DNA of 16,709 nucleotides, from contig JAATGW010000579.1 of NCBI GenBank assembly GCA_015654495.1, positions 1 through 16,709 on the forward strand, given 5' to 3'. Position 1 is the first letter of the stretch; the number at the start of each line of letters is the position of its first letter. The notes under the pieces were generated by a model. That model did not search any database and was not told the DNA's origin. It saw nothing but the letters and a program-made list of their open reading frames with translations. The position numbers were made by a program, and so were the translations under genes. This DNA is from Chitinophagales bacterium (GTDB lineage: Bacteria; Bacteroidota; Bacteroidia; Chitinophagales; Chitinophagaceae). Shown piece after piece: positions 7,128 to 14,388 of this stretch.

Positions 7128-8474
7128 ATGGATTTGACGGCTCTAACAGCAATTTCTCCCATCGATGGCAGGTACCGGAATCAGCTGCTGCAACTGGCTG
7201 ATTATTTTTCAGAGTTTGCATTAATCCGCTACCGTGTCCGGATTGAGGTTGAATATTTCATCGCTCTATCTGAAAAAAAACTGTTTTCACTTAAAGCAGT
7301 ACAGCAAAGATCCCTTCGCGAGTTATACCAGAATTTTACTTTGGAACGGGCACAGGAAATCAAAAATGTTGAACGGATTACAAATCATGATGTAAAAGCT
7401 GTTGAATATTTCATTAAAAAAGAACTGGATGCATTAAAACTTTCTCCGCTGAAGGAATGGGTTCATTTCGGTTTGACTTCACAGGACATTAATAATACTG
7501 CTATACCATTATTCTGGAAAGAATCACTGGAAAATGAATATTTCCCGGCTATCAGCAACCTGCTGATGGAAATAAGGAAAATGGCTATGCAATGGGCGGA
7601 GATTCCCCTGCTTGCACGAACACATGGTCAGCCAGCTTCGCCTACCCGTTTGGGTAAGGAGCTGATGGTTTTTGCTGAAAGACTGGAACATCAGCTGGCT
7701 TTGATGCATGCCATCCCATACTCATGCAAATTTGGTGGCGCTACCGGAAATTTTAATGCACACAAAGTTGCATTTCCCAATATCAACTGGATTGGTTTCG
7801 CGAATCAGTTTTGTGATGAAAAACTGGGCCTGCAACGCCAGCAGTTTACTACTCAGATTGAGCATTATGATTATCTGGCCGCACATTTTGATGCTATGAA
7901 AAGAATCAATACAATACTGATTGACTATTGCAGGGATTTGTGGACTTATATTTCTATGGACTATTTCAAACAAAAAATAAAAAAAGGCGAAGTAGGCTCT
8001 TCAGCCATGCCGCATAAAGTAAACCCGATCGATTTTGAAAACGCAGAGGGTAATCTTGGCTTTGCAAATGCAATATTTATACATCTTTCCGAAAAACTAC
8101 CCATCTCACGTCTTCAGCGTGATCTGACTGATTCAACTGTGATAAGAAATATAGGAGTTCCTTTTGCACATACGATCCTGTCGTTCAAATCCATTGAAAA
8201 AGGTCAGACTAAACTGGTGTTAAATGAAAATGCTATACATGCAGACCTTGACAGAAACTGGGCTGTAGTGGCAGAAGCCATTCAAACCATCCTTCGCCGC
8301 GAAAATTATCCGCAACCTTATGAAGCCTTAAAGGAACTTACCCGCGGCAACGCTGAAATCACAAGGGAAAGCCTGCACGGGTTTATTGCGGGATTGAAAA
8401 TTTCAGCAGGTGTTAAAAAAGAACTGAAAGCAATAACTCCGTTTAATTATACCGGCATTGTTCCTAAAATCTGA
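7128..8474 (+). CDS. purB: Adenylosuccinate lyase PurB
   Basis: A cytoplasmic homotetrameric lyase acting twice in purine synthesis: it releases fumarate from SAICAR to give AICAR and from adenylosuccinate to give AMP. The 448-residue protein has ISPIDGRY (9-16), the NHDVKAVEYF segment (86-95), FGLTSQDINNTA (114-125), RTHGQPASPT (164-173) with H166 as the likely general acid, and the flexible signature loop GSSAMPHKVNPIDFENAEGN (290-309) with the catalytic serine at 291/292. Motif wording and length match the E. coli-type PurB rather than the shorter Bacillus type. The ATG at 7128 gives the expected MDLTALTAISPIDGRY start. It is divergent from mqnA and convergent with prfC, so it is probably monocistronic. 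Confidence 0.97.
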   Translation: MDLTALTAISPIDGRYRNQLLQLADYFSEFALIRYRVRIEVEYFIALSEKKLFSLKAVQQRSLRELYQNFTLERAQEIKNVERITNHDVKAVEYFIKKELDALKLSPLKEWVHFGLTSQDINNTAIPLFWKESLENEYFPAISNLLMEIRKMAMQWAEIPLLARTHGQPASPTRLGKELMVFAERLEHQLALMHAIPYSCKFGGATGNFNAHKVAFPNINWIGFANQFCDEKLGLQRQQFTTQIEHYDYLAAHFDAMKRINTILIDYCRDLWTYISMDYFKQKIKKGEVGSSAMPHKVNPIDFENAEGNLGFANAIFIHLSEKLPISRLQRDLTDSTVIRNIGVPFAHTILSFKSIEKGQTKLVLNENAIHADLDRNWAVVAEAIQTILRRENYPQPYEALKELTRGNAEITRESLHGFIAGLKISAGVKKELKAITPFNYTGIVPKI

Positions 8475-8479
8475 CTTAC

Positions 8480-8527
8480 TATGCCTGGGTTAGGGTCCGG
8501 GCATAAGGCCTTCAAAACATTTTTTTT
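8480..8527 (+). terminator. Intrinsic terminator-like hairpin after purB
   Basis: TATGCCTGG (8480-8488) pairs with CCGGGCATA (8497-8505) as a 9-bp stem with one G-U pair and an 8-base loop. A run of eight T follows at 8520-8527, but 14 bases after the stem, so the geometry is imperfect. It lies 6 bases after the purB stop and 30 bases from the prfC stop. Confidence 0.5.
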
Positions 8528-8556
8528 CGCGAACAAGTGTTCCTTCTCTTCGAAAT

Positions 8557-10143
8557 TTACTTGTGTACTTCTGAAGAAAAATGAAATGTGATATCCGGAT
8601 TGTTTGTGATTTCAGTATTCAGGAACCATTCACTTTGCGCAAGGTAAACCAGGTGCCCGTCTTTATCGTTTACCACATTAGCTGTTTTAAAACGGGTGAA
8701 CTCATCAAGTTTTGTTTTATTATCCGAAGTAATCCAGCAGGCTTTAAAAAATGGTAAAGAGTTGAATTGAACGGAAGCACTGTATTCATGCAGCAGTCTG
8801 TACTGAATTACTTCAAACTGGAGATCGCCCACGCAGCCAATAATTTTACGATTGCCCAAATGCTGGGTAAAAAGTTGGGCTACTCCTTCATCCGTAAGTT
8901 GAAGCAAACCTTTTTCCAGCTGTTTTGTTTTCATCGGATCTTTATTGACAACTTCCCGGAATATTTCCGGAGAGAAGGTGGGAATGCCAGTGAAATAGAA
9001 CCTTTCTCCTTCAGTGAGCGTGTCTCCTATTTTAAAATTTCCCGTATCGAATAATCCTACAACATCGCCCGGAAAGGCTTCCTGTATTACATCTTTTTCA
9101 CGGGCAAGAAAAGAATATGGATTGCTGAAACGGACGTCTTTTTCCAGGCGCACATGTTTGTAGAATTTATTTCTTTCAAATCTTCCGGAACAGACCCTCA
9201 AAAAAGCAATACGATCACGGTGGCGGGGGTCAAGATTGGCATGAATCTTAAAAATAAATCCGCTGAATTTTTCCTCATGTACATCTACCTCGCGAACATT
9301 TGTTTCCCGGTTACGAGGTATCGGAGCAATCTGGATAAAAGTATCCAGCAATTCTTTTACCCCGAAATTGTTTATAGCACTTCCGAAAAAAACCGGTGCT
9401 GTTTTACCGGCGAGATAGGGCTCTGTCTGAAATTTTCCATACACGCCTTCAATCAGCTCCACGTCTTCCTGCAGCTGTATTGCATTTTTTTCCTCTACCA
9501 GTTTTGGTAGTGAAGGATCATCAAGATTTTTGATTGGGACGATATCGTCTTCTGTTGCTTTCTGGTTGGCATGGAACAGTAACAAACTCTTTTCATACAG
9601 ATTGTATACGCCTTTAAAATCCTTACCCATATTTATCGGCCAGGAAAGCGGGTGTAAATGAATCCGCAGTTCTTTTTCAATTTCATCGAGAAGATCAAAG
9701 GGTTGTTTTCCGTCGCGGTCGAGTTTGTTTATAAAAACAATCACCGGAGTATCCCGCATACGGCATACTTCCATGAGTTTGCGCGTCTGTTCTTCCACTC
9801 CTTTTACTGAATCCACAACCAGCACCACGCTATCCACCGCTGTTAATGTTCTGTAGGTATCTTCGGCGAAATCTTTGTGCCCGGGTGTGTCCAGCAAATT
9901 GATAAGTACATTTTTGTACTCAAAACTCATCACGCTTGTAGCAACACTGATACCACGTTGCCTTTCTATCTCCATAAAGTCGCTGGTGGCATGTTTGCGG
10001 ATCTTATTGCTTTTAACAGCGCCCGCTGTTTGTATGGCTCCGCCGAACAAAAGGAATTTTTCTGTCAGTGTCGTTTTACCAGCATCCGGATGCGATATAA
10101 TGGCGAAAGTGCGTCTTTTTATAATTTCCCCGTCAAACTTCAT
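8557..10143 (-). CDS. prfC: Peptide chain release factor 3 (RF3)
   Basis: A translational GTPase that removes RF1/RF2 from the ribosome after peptide release. The 528 residues match the usual RF3 length (E. coli about 529). Motifs: G1 SHPDAGKTT (17-25), the switch I region DFMEIERQRGISVATS (55-70), G3 DTPGHKDF (85-92), G4 NKLDRD (139-144). Domain II follows with FSGFIFKIHANLDPRHRDRIAFLRVCSG and the C-terminal domain with GCVGDLQFEVIQYRL, all characteristic of RF3 rather than EF-G. The ATG at 10143 gives MKFDGEIIKRRTFAIISHPD, the expected start. A TACCTTTG promoter element lies 27 bases upstream. It is convergent with purB and divergent from the YitT gene, so it is likely a single-gene unit. 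Confidence 0.97.
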   Translation of the reverse strand: MKFDGEIIKRRTFAIISHPDAGKTTLTEKFLLFGGAIQTAGAVKSNKIRKHATSDFMEIERQRGISVATSVMSFEYKNVLINLLDTPGHKDFAEDTYRTLTAVDSVVLVVDSVKGVEEQTRKLMEVCRMRDTPVIVFINKLDRDGKQPFDLLDEIEKELRIHLHPLSWPINMGKDFKGVYNLYEKSLLLFHANQKATEDDIVPIKNLDDPSLPKLVEEKNAIQLQEDVELIEGVYGKFQTEPYLAGKTAPVFFGSAINNFGVKELLDTFIQIAPIPRNRETNVREVDVHEEKFSGFIFKIHANLDPRHRDRIAFLRVCSGRFERNKFYKHVRLEKDVRFSNPYSFLAREKDVIQEAFPGDVVGLFDTGNFKIGDTLTEGERFYFTGIPTFSPEIFREVVNKDPMKTKQLEKGLLQLTDEGVAQLFTQHLGNRKIIGCVGDLQFEVIQYRLLHEYSASVQFNSLPFFKACWITSDNKTKLDEFTRFKTANVVNDKDGHLVYLAQSEWFLNTEITNNPDITFHFSSEVHK

Positions 10144-10170
10144 ATGATAACAGAACTTATATTAGGGCGG

Positions 10171-10178
10171 CAAAGGTA
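10171..10178 (-). promoter_or_regulatory. Probable -7 promoter element for prfC
   Basis: The minus strand reads TACCTTTG, an exact match to TAnnTTTG, 27 bases upstream of the prfC ATG. I see no clear TTTG at the -33 position. Confidence 0.5.
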
Positions 10179-10236
10179 GATCATCCGCAGGAGTAATAAA
10201 CCCCTGTTTTAAAGTAGGATTGAATTAATGAATTTA

Positions 10237-10244
10237 TTATTTTG
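10237..10244 (+). promoter_or_regulatory. Possible -7 element almost abutting the YitT start
   Basis: TTATTTTG matches five of the six fixed positions of TAnnTTTG (second base T for A) and ends 6 bases before the ATG at 10251. If it is used, the transcript would begin at or very near the start codon. No -33 box with good spacing was found. Confidence 0.3.
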
Positions 10245-10250
10245 AGTGCA

Positions 10251-11219
10251 ATGGAAGAGTACAACAAGATCTATCGCAAATTATTCAGGAATAAGTTTCC
10301 GGTGTCTGCCGAAGCAGAAAGTAAATACCTGCAGGCTAAAAGCGCTTTCCAGATCCGGATTTTCCTGCTCGCCGGCATCAGGGATATACTTTTTCTAACC
10401 CTGGGTTTTGTGTCTGCGGGTTTCGGGCTAAAGGGTTTCCTGCTTCCCAACCATTTTATTGACGGTGGAGCTACAGGACTCTCCCTGATTGTTAGTCAGC
10501 TAACCGAATTCCCGATCTCCATTTTGCTTGTGATCATCAATATCCCCTTTTTGTACATGGGTTACCGGCAGATGGGATGGACGTTTTTTATGAAAGCGGC
10601 TTTTTCGATCGGCGGACTGGCGCTTGCTGTAGCTTTCATACCGTACCCGGCCATAACCTCAGATAAACTGCTGGTTGCCGTATTTGGAGGGTTTTTCCTT
10701 GGAGCCGGAATCGGCTTAGCCGTTCGCGGAGGCGGAGTTCTGGATGGAACAGAAATAATGGCCATTTTTATCAGCAGACGCTCATCTATTACCATTGGGG
10801 ACGTAATTCTCCTGATAAACCTGGTAATCTTTTCATTTGCAGCCTACCTCCTCGGTATTGAAATCGCTTTATATTCAATTCTTACCTATCTCGCAGCTTC
10901 CAGAACGATCGACTTTATAATCGAAGGTATCGAAGAGTATACGGGAGTGACAATCATTTCGCCCAAGAGCCAGGAAATTGCGGAAATGATAACCAGGAAG
11001 ATGGGTCGTGGTATTACGGTTTATAAGGGAACAAGCGGATTCGGCAAACGCGGGTACGTATCTACGGATATTGAGATCATATTTACAGTCGTTACCCGGC
11101 TTGAGATTTCGAGAATGCAAACCGAGATTATGGTTATAGACCCGAATGCATTTGTCGTTCGGCATAGCATAAAGGATACCAAAGGAGGGATGATCAAAAA
11201 AAGGCCTCTTCATGACTAA
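10251..11219 (+). CDS. YitT family membrane protein with C-terminal DUF2179
   Basis: A 322-residue membrane protein of unknown function, possibly a transporter. After a charged N-terminal tail (about 1-34), hydrophobic segments lie near residues 35-60, 75-103, 111-130, 139-160 and 180-214. GFGLKGFLLPNHFIDGGATGLSL (about 55-77) and FLGAGIGLAVRGGGVLDGTEIMA are the glycine-rich signatures of the YitT/DUF161 family. The cytoplasmic C-terminus (about 225-322), with TGVTIISPKSQEIAEMI, GRGITVYKGTSGFGK and VIDPNAFVVRHSI, is the DUF2179 domain usually fused to these proteins. The start is taken at ATG 10251 (MEEYNKIY); a TTG three codons upstream is unlikely because it overlaps a promoter-like TTATTTTG at 10237-10244. 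Bacteroidota genomes often carry several such proteins; the substrate is unknown. Confidence 0.9.
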   Translation: MEEYNKIYRKLFRNKFPVSAEAESKYLQAKSAFQIRIFLLAGIRDILFLTLGFVSAGFGLKGFLLPNHFIDGGATGLSLIVSQLTEFPISILLVIINIPFLYMGYRQMGWTFFMKAAFSIGGLALAVAFIPYPAITSDKLLVAVFGGFFLGAGIGLAVRGGGVLDGTEIMAIFISRRSSITIGDVILLINLVIFSFAAYLLGIEIALYSILTYLAASRTIDFIIEGIEEYTGVTIISPKSQEIAEMITRKMGRGITVYKGTSGFGKRGYVSTDIEIIFTVVTRLEISRMQTEIMVIDPNAFVVRHSIKDTKGGMIKKRPLHD

Positions 11220-11306
11220 GCGGATTCCGTAAGGAGCCGGACGCCGAACGCTTGCAGGCCAGTCAAACCATTCAGCCAAAAAATTTCCCTTTAGTGAAAA
11301 ACCGGC

Positions 11307-11314
11307 TACATTTG
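11307..11314 (+). promoter_or_regulatory. Probable -7 element abutting the ABC permease start
   Basis: TACATTTG is an exact match to TAnnTTTG and ends only 4 bases before the ATG at 11319. Transcription starting at the usual distance from this box would give an mRNA with essentially no leader. A TTTC at 11284-11287, 19 bases upstream, is the best -33 candidate. Confidence 0.45.
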
Positions 11315-11318
11315 CAGA

Positions 11319-12566
11319 ATGCGGAAAACCTTTAAAATTATATATAACAGTTTCCGGCTGGCGCTGCTGGAGTTGCGCAATAATAAACTTCGCACTTTTC
11401 TTTCCCTGCTCGGCGTCACATTCGGAATCTTTTGCATTATCGGAGTGCTATCTGTGGTTACAAGTCTTGAAAGAAATGTTCAGAATGATATAAAGTCACT
11501 TGGTTCGAATACGATCTATATCGATAAATGGGATTATTCAGGCGGGCCTGATTTTCCCTGGTGGAAATATGTGAAAAGGCCAGAACCGAAATATGAAGAA
11601 ATCAGATTTCTGAAAGAGAAATCATCCGCTATTAAAAACATCTGTTTTAACGTAAGTACAAGCTATAACATCGAGTATAAAAATGATATGCTCAGCGACG
11701 TTTATTATTATGGCATTTCCGACGAATTTGCTCAGATTCAACCAGTGGAAATCGCCTACGGCAGGTACCTGAATATGTATGATTTCAATTCGGGTTCACC
11801 AAATATTGTAATCGGTCATGAGAATGCAGAAAAGCTTTTTGGAAAAGCAGAAGCTGCATTAGGGAAAGAGGTAAAACTGAAAAATAAGTATGCTACCATT
11901 GTAGGAGTTATAAAAAAACAGGGAAAGAGTTTAATCGGTGGCTGGGAATATGACAGATGCATACTGCTCCCCTATCGTTTTTTCAAGCAGATGTTTGAGG
12001 AAAAATTTTCCAGCCCTGTAATCATGGTGCTGGGGAAAGATAACATGAGTGTAGAGGCATTGAGAGATGAACTGAAAGGCGCAATGCGGGGATTAAGAAA
12101 ACTTGGTCCATTAGATGAAGATAATTTTACTTTAAACGCGGTGAGTGATTTCAGTAAAGCGGTAAGTGGATTTTTTGGTTCAGTTAATATGGGTGGCTGG
12201 TTTATTGGCCTACTCAGTTTAATTGTGGGTACCTTTAGCATCGCAAATATTATGTTTGTGACAGTAAGGGAACGGACACCTTTTATCGGATTAAAGAAAG
12301 CAATCGGGGCCAATAAAGGCACAATATTGACAGAATTCCTGCTTGAATCGGCCTTTATTTGCATTCTTGGAGGACTTTTCGGACTAATACTGGTGTTTGG
12401 TATAACGAAACTTGCAACCACCCTTTTTAATTTTCCTGTTGCTATTTCAACAGGCCTCCTTGGCATGGCTTTGTTACTGTGTGTTCTGATTGGTGTAATG
12501 GCTGGAATCATTCCAGCGTCTATAGCTGCCCGTATGGATCCTGTTGTGGCTATCCGATCGAAATAG
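11319..12566 (+). CDS. MacB/FtsX-type ABC transporter permease
   Basis: A 415-residue inner-membrane subunit with the type VII ABC (MacB-like) layout. The short cytoplasmic N-terminus NSFRLALLELRNNKLRTFLSLLGVTFGIFCII ends in transmembrane helix 1 (about 27-48). A periplasmic MacB_PCD-type domain spans about 50-285. The C-terminal FtsX domain has three helices near 290-315 (GWFIGLLSLIVGTFSIANIMFV), 338-363 and 378-398, closing with PASIAARMDPVVAIRSK, the conserved family terminus. Such permeases couple cytoplasmic ATPase activity to mechanical work on periplasmic substrates or outer-membrane partners. No ABC ATPase and no membrane-fusion protein lie within the window on either side, so its ATPase must be encoded elsewhere. 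The substrate cannot be inferred. Confidence 0.92.
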   Translation: MRKTFKIIYNSFRLALLELRNNKLRTFLSLLGVTFGIFCIIGVLSVVTSLERNVQNDIKSLGSNTIYIDKWDYSGGPDFPWWKYVKRPEPKYEEIRFLKEKSSAIKNICFNVSTSYNIEYKNDMLSDVYYYGISDEFAQIQPVEIAYGRYLNMYDFNSGSPNIVIGHENAEKLFGKAEAALGKEVKLKNKYATIVGVIKKQGKSLIGGWEYDRCILLPYRFFKQMFEEKFSSPVIMVLGKDNMSVEALRDELKGAMRGLRKLGPLDEDNFTLNAVSDFSKAVSGFFGSVNMGGWFIGLLSLIVGTFSIANIMFVTVRERTPFIGLKKAIGANKGTILTEFLLESAFICILGGLFGLILVFGITKLATTLFNFPVAISTGLLGMALLLCVLIGVMAGIIPASIAARMDPVVAIRSK

Positions 12567-12583
12567 CAAAAATATATTTTAGC
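12566..12583 (+). terminator. AT-rich palindrome just after the ABC permease stop
   Basis: GCAAAAATATATTTTAGC is palindromic except for one A-A mismatch, with the perfect core AAAATATATTTT (12569-12580). It begins at the last base of the stop codon and is followed by ATTTTCT. It could be a weak terminator, but the low GC makes this uncertain. Confidence 0.25.
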
Positions 12584-12609
12584 ATTTTCTATCGAAAAAA
12601 TCCCTTACC

Positions 12610-12885
12610 TTACAAAAATCCCCGGCAAAAATTTATAGCCTGATTAAATACCTGAAAACTAGAATCTAAAACAGTACCATTTTTTTTCAGGTTATCCAAT
12701 TCTCCTTTGAACCATTGACTCTCAATCCATTGTGAAAAATCGGAATGCAAATTCCTAACCCTTTGATTAGCAATAAATTTAAAGTTATTGTCGGTTAACC
12801 TTTTCAGATAGGTGATATATGAAGCTTGCTTTGGCGGAATTTTTGTGCTTATTTTATCATTATTGTACTGAAAAATTAACTGGCT
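12610..12885 (-). pseudogene. Possible decayed gene remnant, 91 codons open without a start
   Basis: The minus strand is open for 91 codons between a TGA (12886-12888) and a TAA (12610-12612) in an AT-rich stretch where stops should be frequent, but it contains no ATG. The translation includes DKISTKIPPKQASYITYLKRL and a later segment with HSDFSQWIESQWFKGELDNLKK, both of protein-like, helical and charged composition. The two other minus frames just upstream also give short open stretches ending in stops, as expected for frameshift decay. I do not recognise the family. It is either the C-terminal remnant of a lost gene or a chance frame. Together with the short ORF at 12898-12975 it accounts for most of the 405 bp between the ABC permease and the next gene. 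Confidence 0.3.
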
Positions 12886-12897
12886 TCAATACCATTA

Positions 12898-12975
12898 ATG
12901 TATCAATACAACGATATGCTTGCAAAAGGATCGTATAAGAAAAGATTTTTAATCCAAATAATCCAAGCCCCATGA
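12898..12975 (+). CDS. 25-codon ORF overlapping the next start (uncertain)
   Basis: ATG 12898 opens a 25-residue frame, MYQYNDMLAKGSYKKRFLIQ plus IIQAP, ending at TGA 12973-12975. It overlaps the ATG of the following gene in an ATGA junction, the same arrangement as in the glycosyltransferase operon. The peptide is basic in its middle with a hydrophobic tail. It could be a leader peptide coupling translation of the next gene, or chance. No homology is claimed. Confidence 0.2.
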   Translation: MYQYNDMLAKGSYKKRFLIQIIQAP

Positions 12976-13277
12976 TCAAGCTTATTTACTCACTTCTGGC
13001 ATTGCTGATATCGTCGGCAATGTATCTCTTCTCCAGCAGCGAAGTTGTTAAGGTTTGCAACCAGGATTTTTCCGGGACAGTAAAGGAAGTTACTACTGAA
13101 AAAGGTAAAAGTCTGGTTATTGAAGGCAACGATCACATCGTTTATTATCCCAAGATTGAAGATAATGGTGTTGTATTGCTGGCTGGTACCCGTGTAAAGG
13201 TTTGCTTTGAACCCTGCAGAACTATGTCAGATTCTACGAGGCTGATCCGGATAATTGATGTGACCTGCTTACCTTAG
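12972..13277 (+). CDS. Small exported or membrane-anchored protein, four cysteines, unknown function
   Basis: A 101-residue protein I do not recognise. Residues 1-20 (MIKLIYSLLALLISSAMYLF) form a basic-then-hydrophobic segment, a signal peptide or a single anchor; there is no lipobox cysteine directly after it. The remainder is predicted from its pattern to be beta-rich (GTVKEVTTEKGKSLVIEG, HIVYYPKIED, GVVLLAGTRVKVCFEPC). Four cysteines occur at 29, 78, 82 and 99; C78 and C82 form a CxxxC spacing, so two disulfides in the periplasm are plausible. It lies 5 bp upstream of tsaD and its stop codon falls inside a hairpin that ends at the tsaD ATG, so the two genes are probably co-transcribed. It is convincing as a gene because of its signal-like N-terminus and operon position. 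Confidence 0.65.
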   Translation: MIKLIYSLLALLISSAMYLFSSSEVVKVCNQDFSGTVKEVTTEKGKSLVIEGNDHIVYYPKIEDNGVVLLAGTRVKVCFEPCRTMSDSTRLIRIIDVTCLP

Positions 13278-13282
13278 CAGGT
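13263..13282 (+). promoter_or_regulatory. Hairpin ending directly before the tsaD start codon
   Basis: ACCTGCT (13263-13269) and AGCAGGT (13276-13282) form a perfect 7-bp stem with a 6-base loop. It spans the upstream gene's stop codon (TAG 13275-13277) and ends at the base before the tsaD ATG (13283). It could hold back tsaD initiation until the upstream gene is translated. Confidence 0.4.
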
Positions 13283-14302
13283 ATGCATAGCCGACCGGTA
13301 ACTATTCTTGCAATTGAATCTTCCTGCGACGAGACCAGTGCTTCAGTGTGTCGAAACGGCACTATTTTATCAAACACAATAGCGACACAGGAAATTCATC
13401 GCCTTTATGGTGGAGTTGTACCGGAACTCGCGTCCAGAGCCCATATGCAGCATATTGTTCCTGTGGTTAGCGCTGCAATTGAAAAGGCTGGAATAGAATT
13501 AAATGAACTGGACGCTATCGCCTGTACAACTGCTCCGGGTCTTATTGGTGCCCTTCTCGTAGGCACCGGATTCGCAAAATCTCTATCGCTTTCCCTGAAT
13601 ATTCCGATCATTGCGGTTCACCACATGAAAGCGCATGTACTCGCCAACCTGATTCAAAAGCCCGCTCCGTCTTTTCCTTTTCTTTGTCTGACTGTAAGCG
13701 GTGGGCATACACAAATCGTCAAATGCATTGGTCCCAATGAAATGGAGGTGATTGGAGAAACTATCGATGATGCAGCCGGCGAAGCCTTTGACAAATCAGC
13801 AAAATTACTCGGACTCCCCTATCCCGGAGGTCCATTGATTGACAAACTTGCTGCTGATGGAAAGCCGGTATTTTCTTTTGCAGAACCACAGATTCCAGGA
13901 CTTGATTTCAGCTTCAGTGGTGTAAAAACTTCTATTTTATACTTCCTTCGGGATAAAGTAAAACAAAACCCGGATTTTATACAGCAGAATCTTCCGGATC
14001 TCGCTTCTTCCATTCAGGAGCGAATTATACAAATTCTTTTAAAGAAATTAAAGCGGGCTTCCGCAGAAACCGGCATCAGGGAAATATGTATTGCCGGTGG
14101 CGTTTCTGCAAACTCGGGTCTTCGTAAGGCCTTTGCGGAACTGGGCGAAAAGTTAAACTGGAATATTTTCATACCAGAATTTCAGTATTGTACTGACAAC
14201 GCCGCGATGATAGCGATCACAGGTTACTACCAGTATATGGATGGACTATTCAGCAATCTCAGTCTTACACCGTCAGCAAGAGCAGAGTGGAATATAAACT
14301 GA
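13283..14302 (+). CDS. tsaD: tRNA N6-adenosine threonylcarbamoyltransferase TsaD
   Basis: TsaD transfers the threonylcarbamoyl group from TC-AMP to adenosine 37 of ANN-decoding tRNAs (t6A), working with TsaB and TsaE in the cytoplasm. The 339-residue length is usual. The ASKHA-fold motifs are all present: ILAIESSCDETSASV (8-22), ASRAHMQHI (50-58), HHMKAH (113-118) with H114 and H118 as the metal ligands, SGGHTQ (139-144), DDAAGEAFDKSAKLLGLPYPGGP (162-184), CIAGGVSAN and YCTDNAAMIA near the C-terminus, where the aspartate is the third metal ligand. It starts at ATG 13283, 5 bp after a small exported-protein gene. TsaB and TsaE genes are not in the window. Confidence 0.97.
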   Translation: MHSRPVTILAIESSCDETSASVCRNGTILSNTIATQEIHRLYGGVVPELASRAHMQHIVPVVSAAIEKAGIELNELDAIACTTAPGLIGALLVGTGFAKSLSLSLNIPIIAVHHMKAHVLANLIQKPAPSFPFLCLTVSGGHTQIVKCIGPNEMEVIGETIDDAAGEAFDKSAKLLGLPYPGGPLIDKLAADGKPVFSFAEPQIPGLDFSFSGVKTSILYFLRDKVKQNPDFIQQNLPDLASSIQERIIQILLKKLKRASAETGIREICIAGGVSANSGLRKAFAELGEKLNWNIFIPEFQYCTDNAAMIAITGYYQYMDGLFSNLSLTPSARAEWNIN

Positions 14303-14350
14303 TTCAGCTAACGAATATCCGAATAAGCTGGTTTTCGTTTATCCGGCTCA

Positions 14351-14386
14351 GTTATCACCATCCGGGCTCATATATAATCTGATAAC
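14351..14386. repeat. Inverted repeat upstream of trmN6
   Basis: GTTATCA (14351-14357) and TGATAAC (14380-14386) are perfect 7-bp inverted copies separated by 22 bases. The right arm ends 2 bases before the trmN6 ATG. It could be a protein-binding site or chance; no TAnnTTTG box is visible nearby. Confidence 0.3.
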
Positions 14387-14388
14387 CG

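Noticed and set aside
9875..10179. Overlapping plus-strand ORFs opposite the prfC 5' end
   Set aside because: They are antisense to the conserved GTPase domain of prfC and show no recognisable protein features.
11972..12511. 179-residue minus-strand ORF
   Set aside because: It is antisense to the FtsX domain of the ABC permease; its composition reflects the opposite strand of membrane-helix codons.
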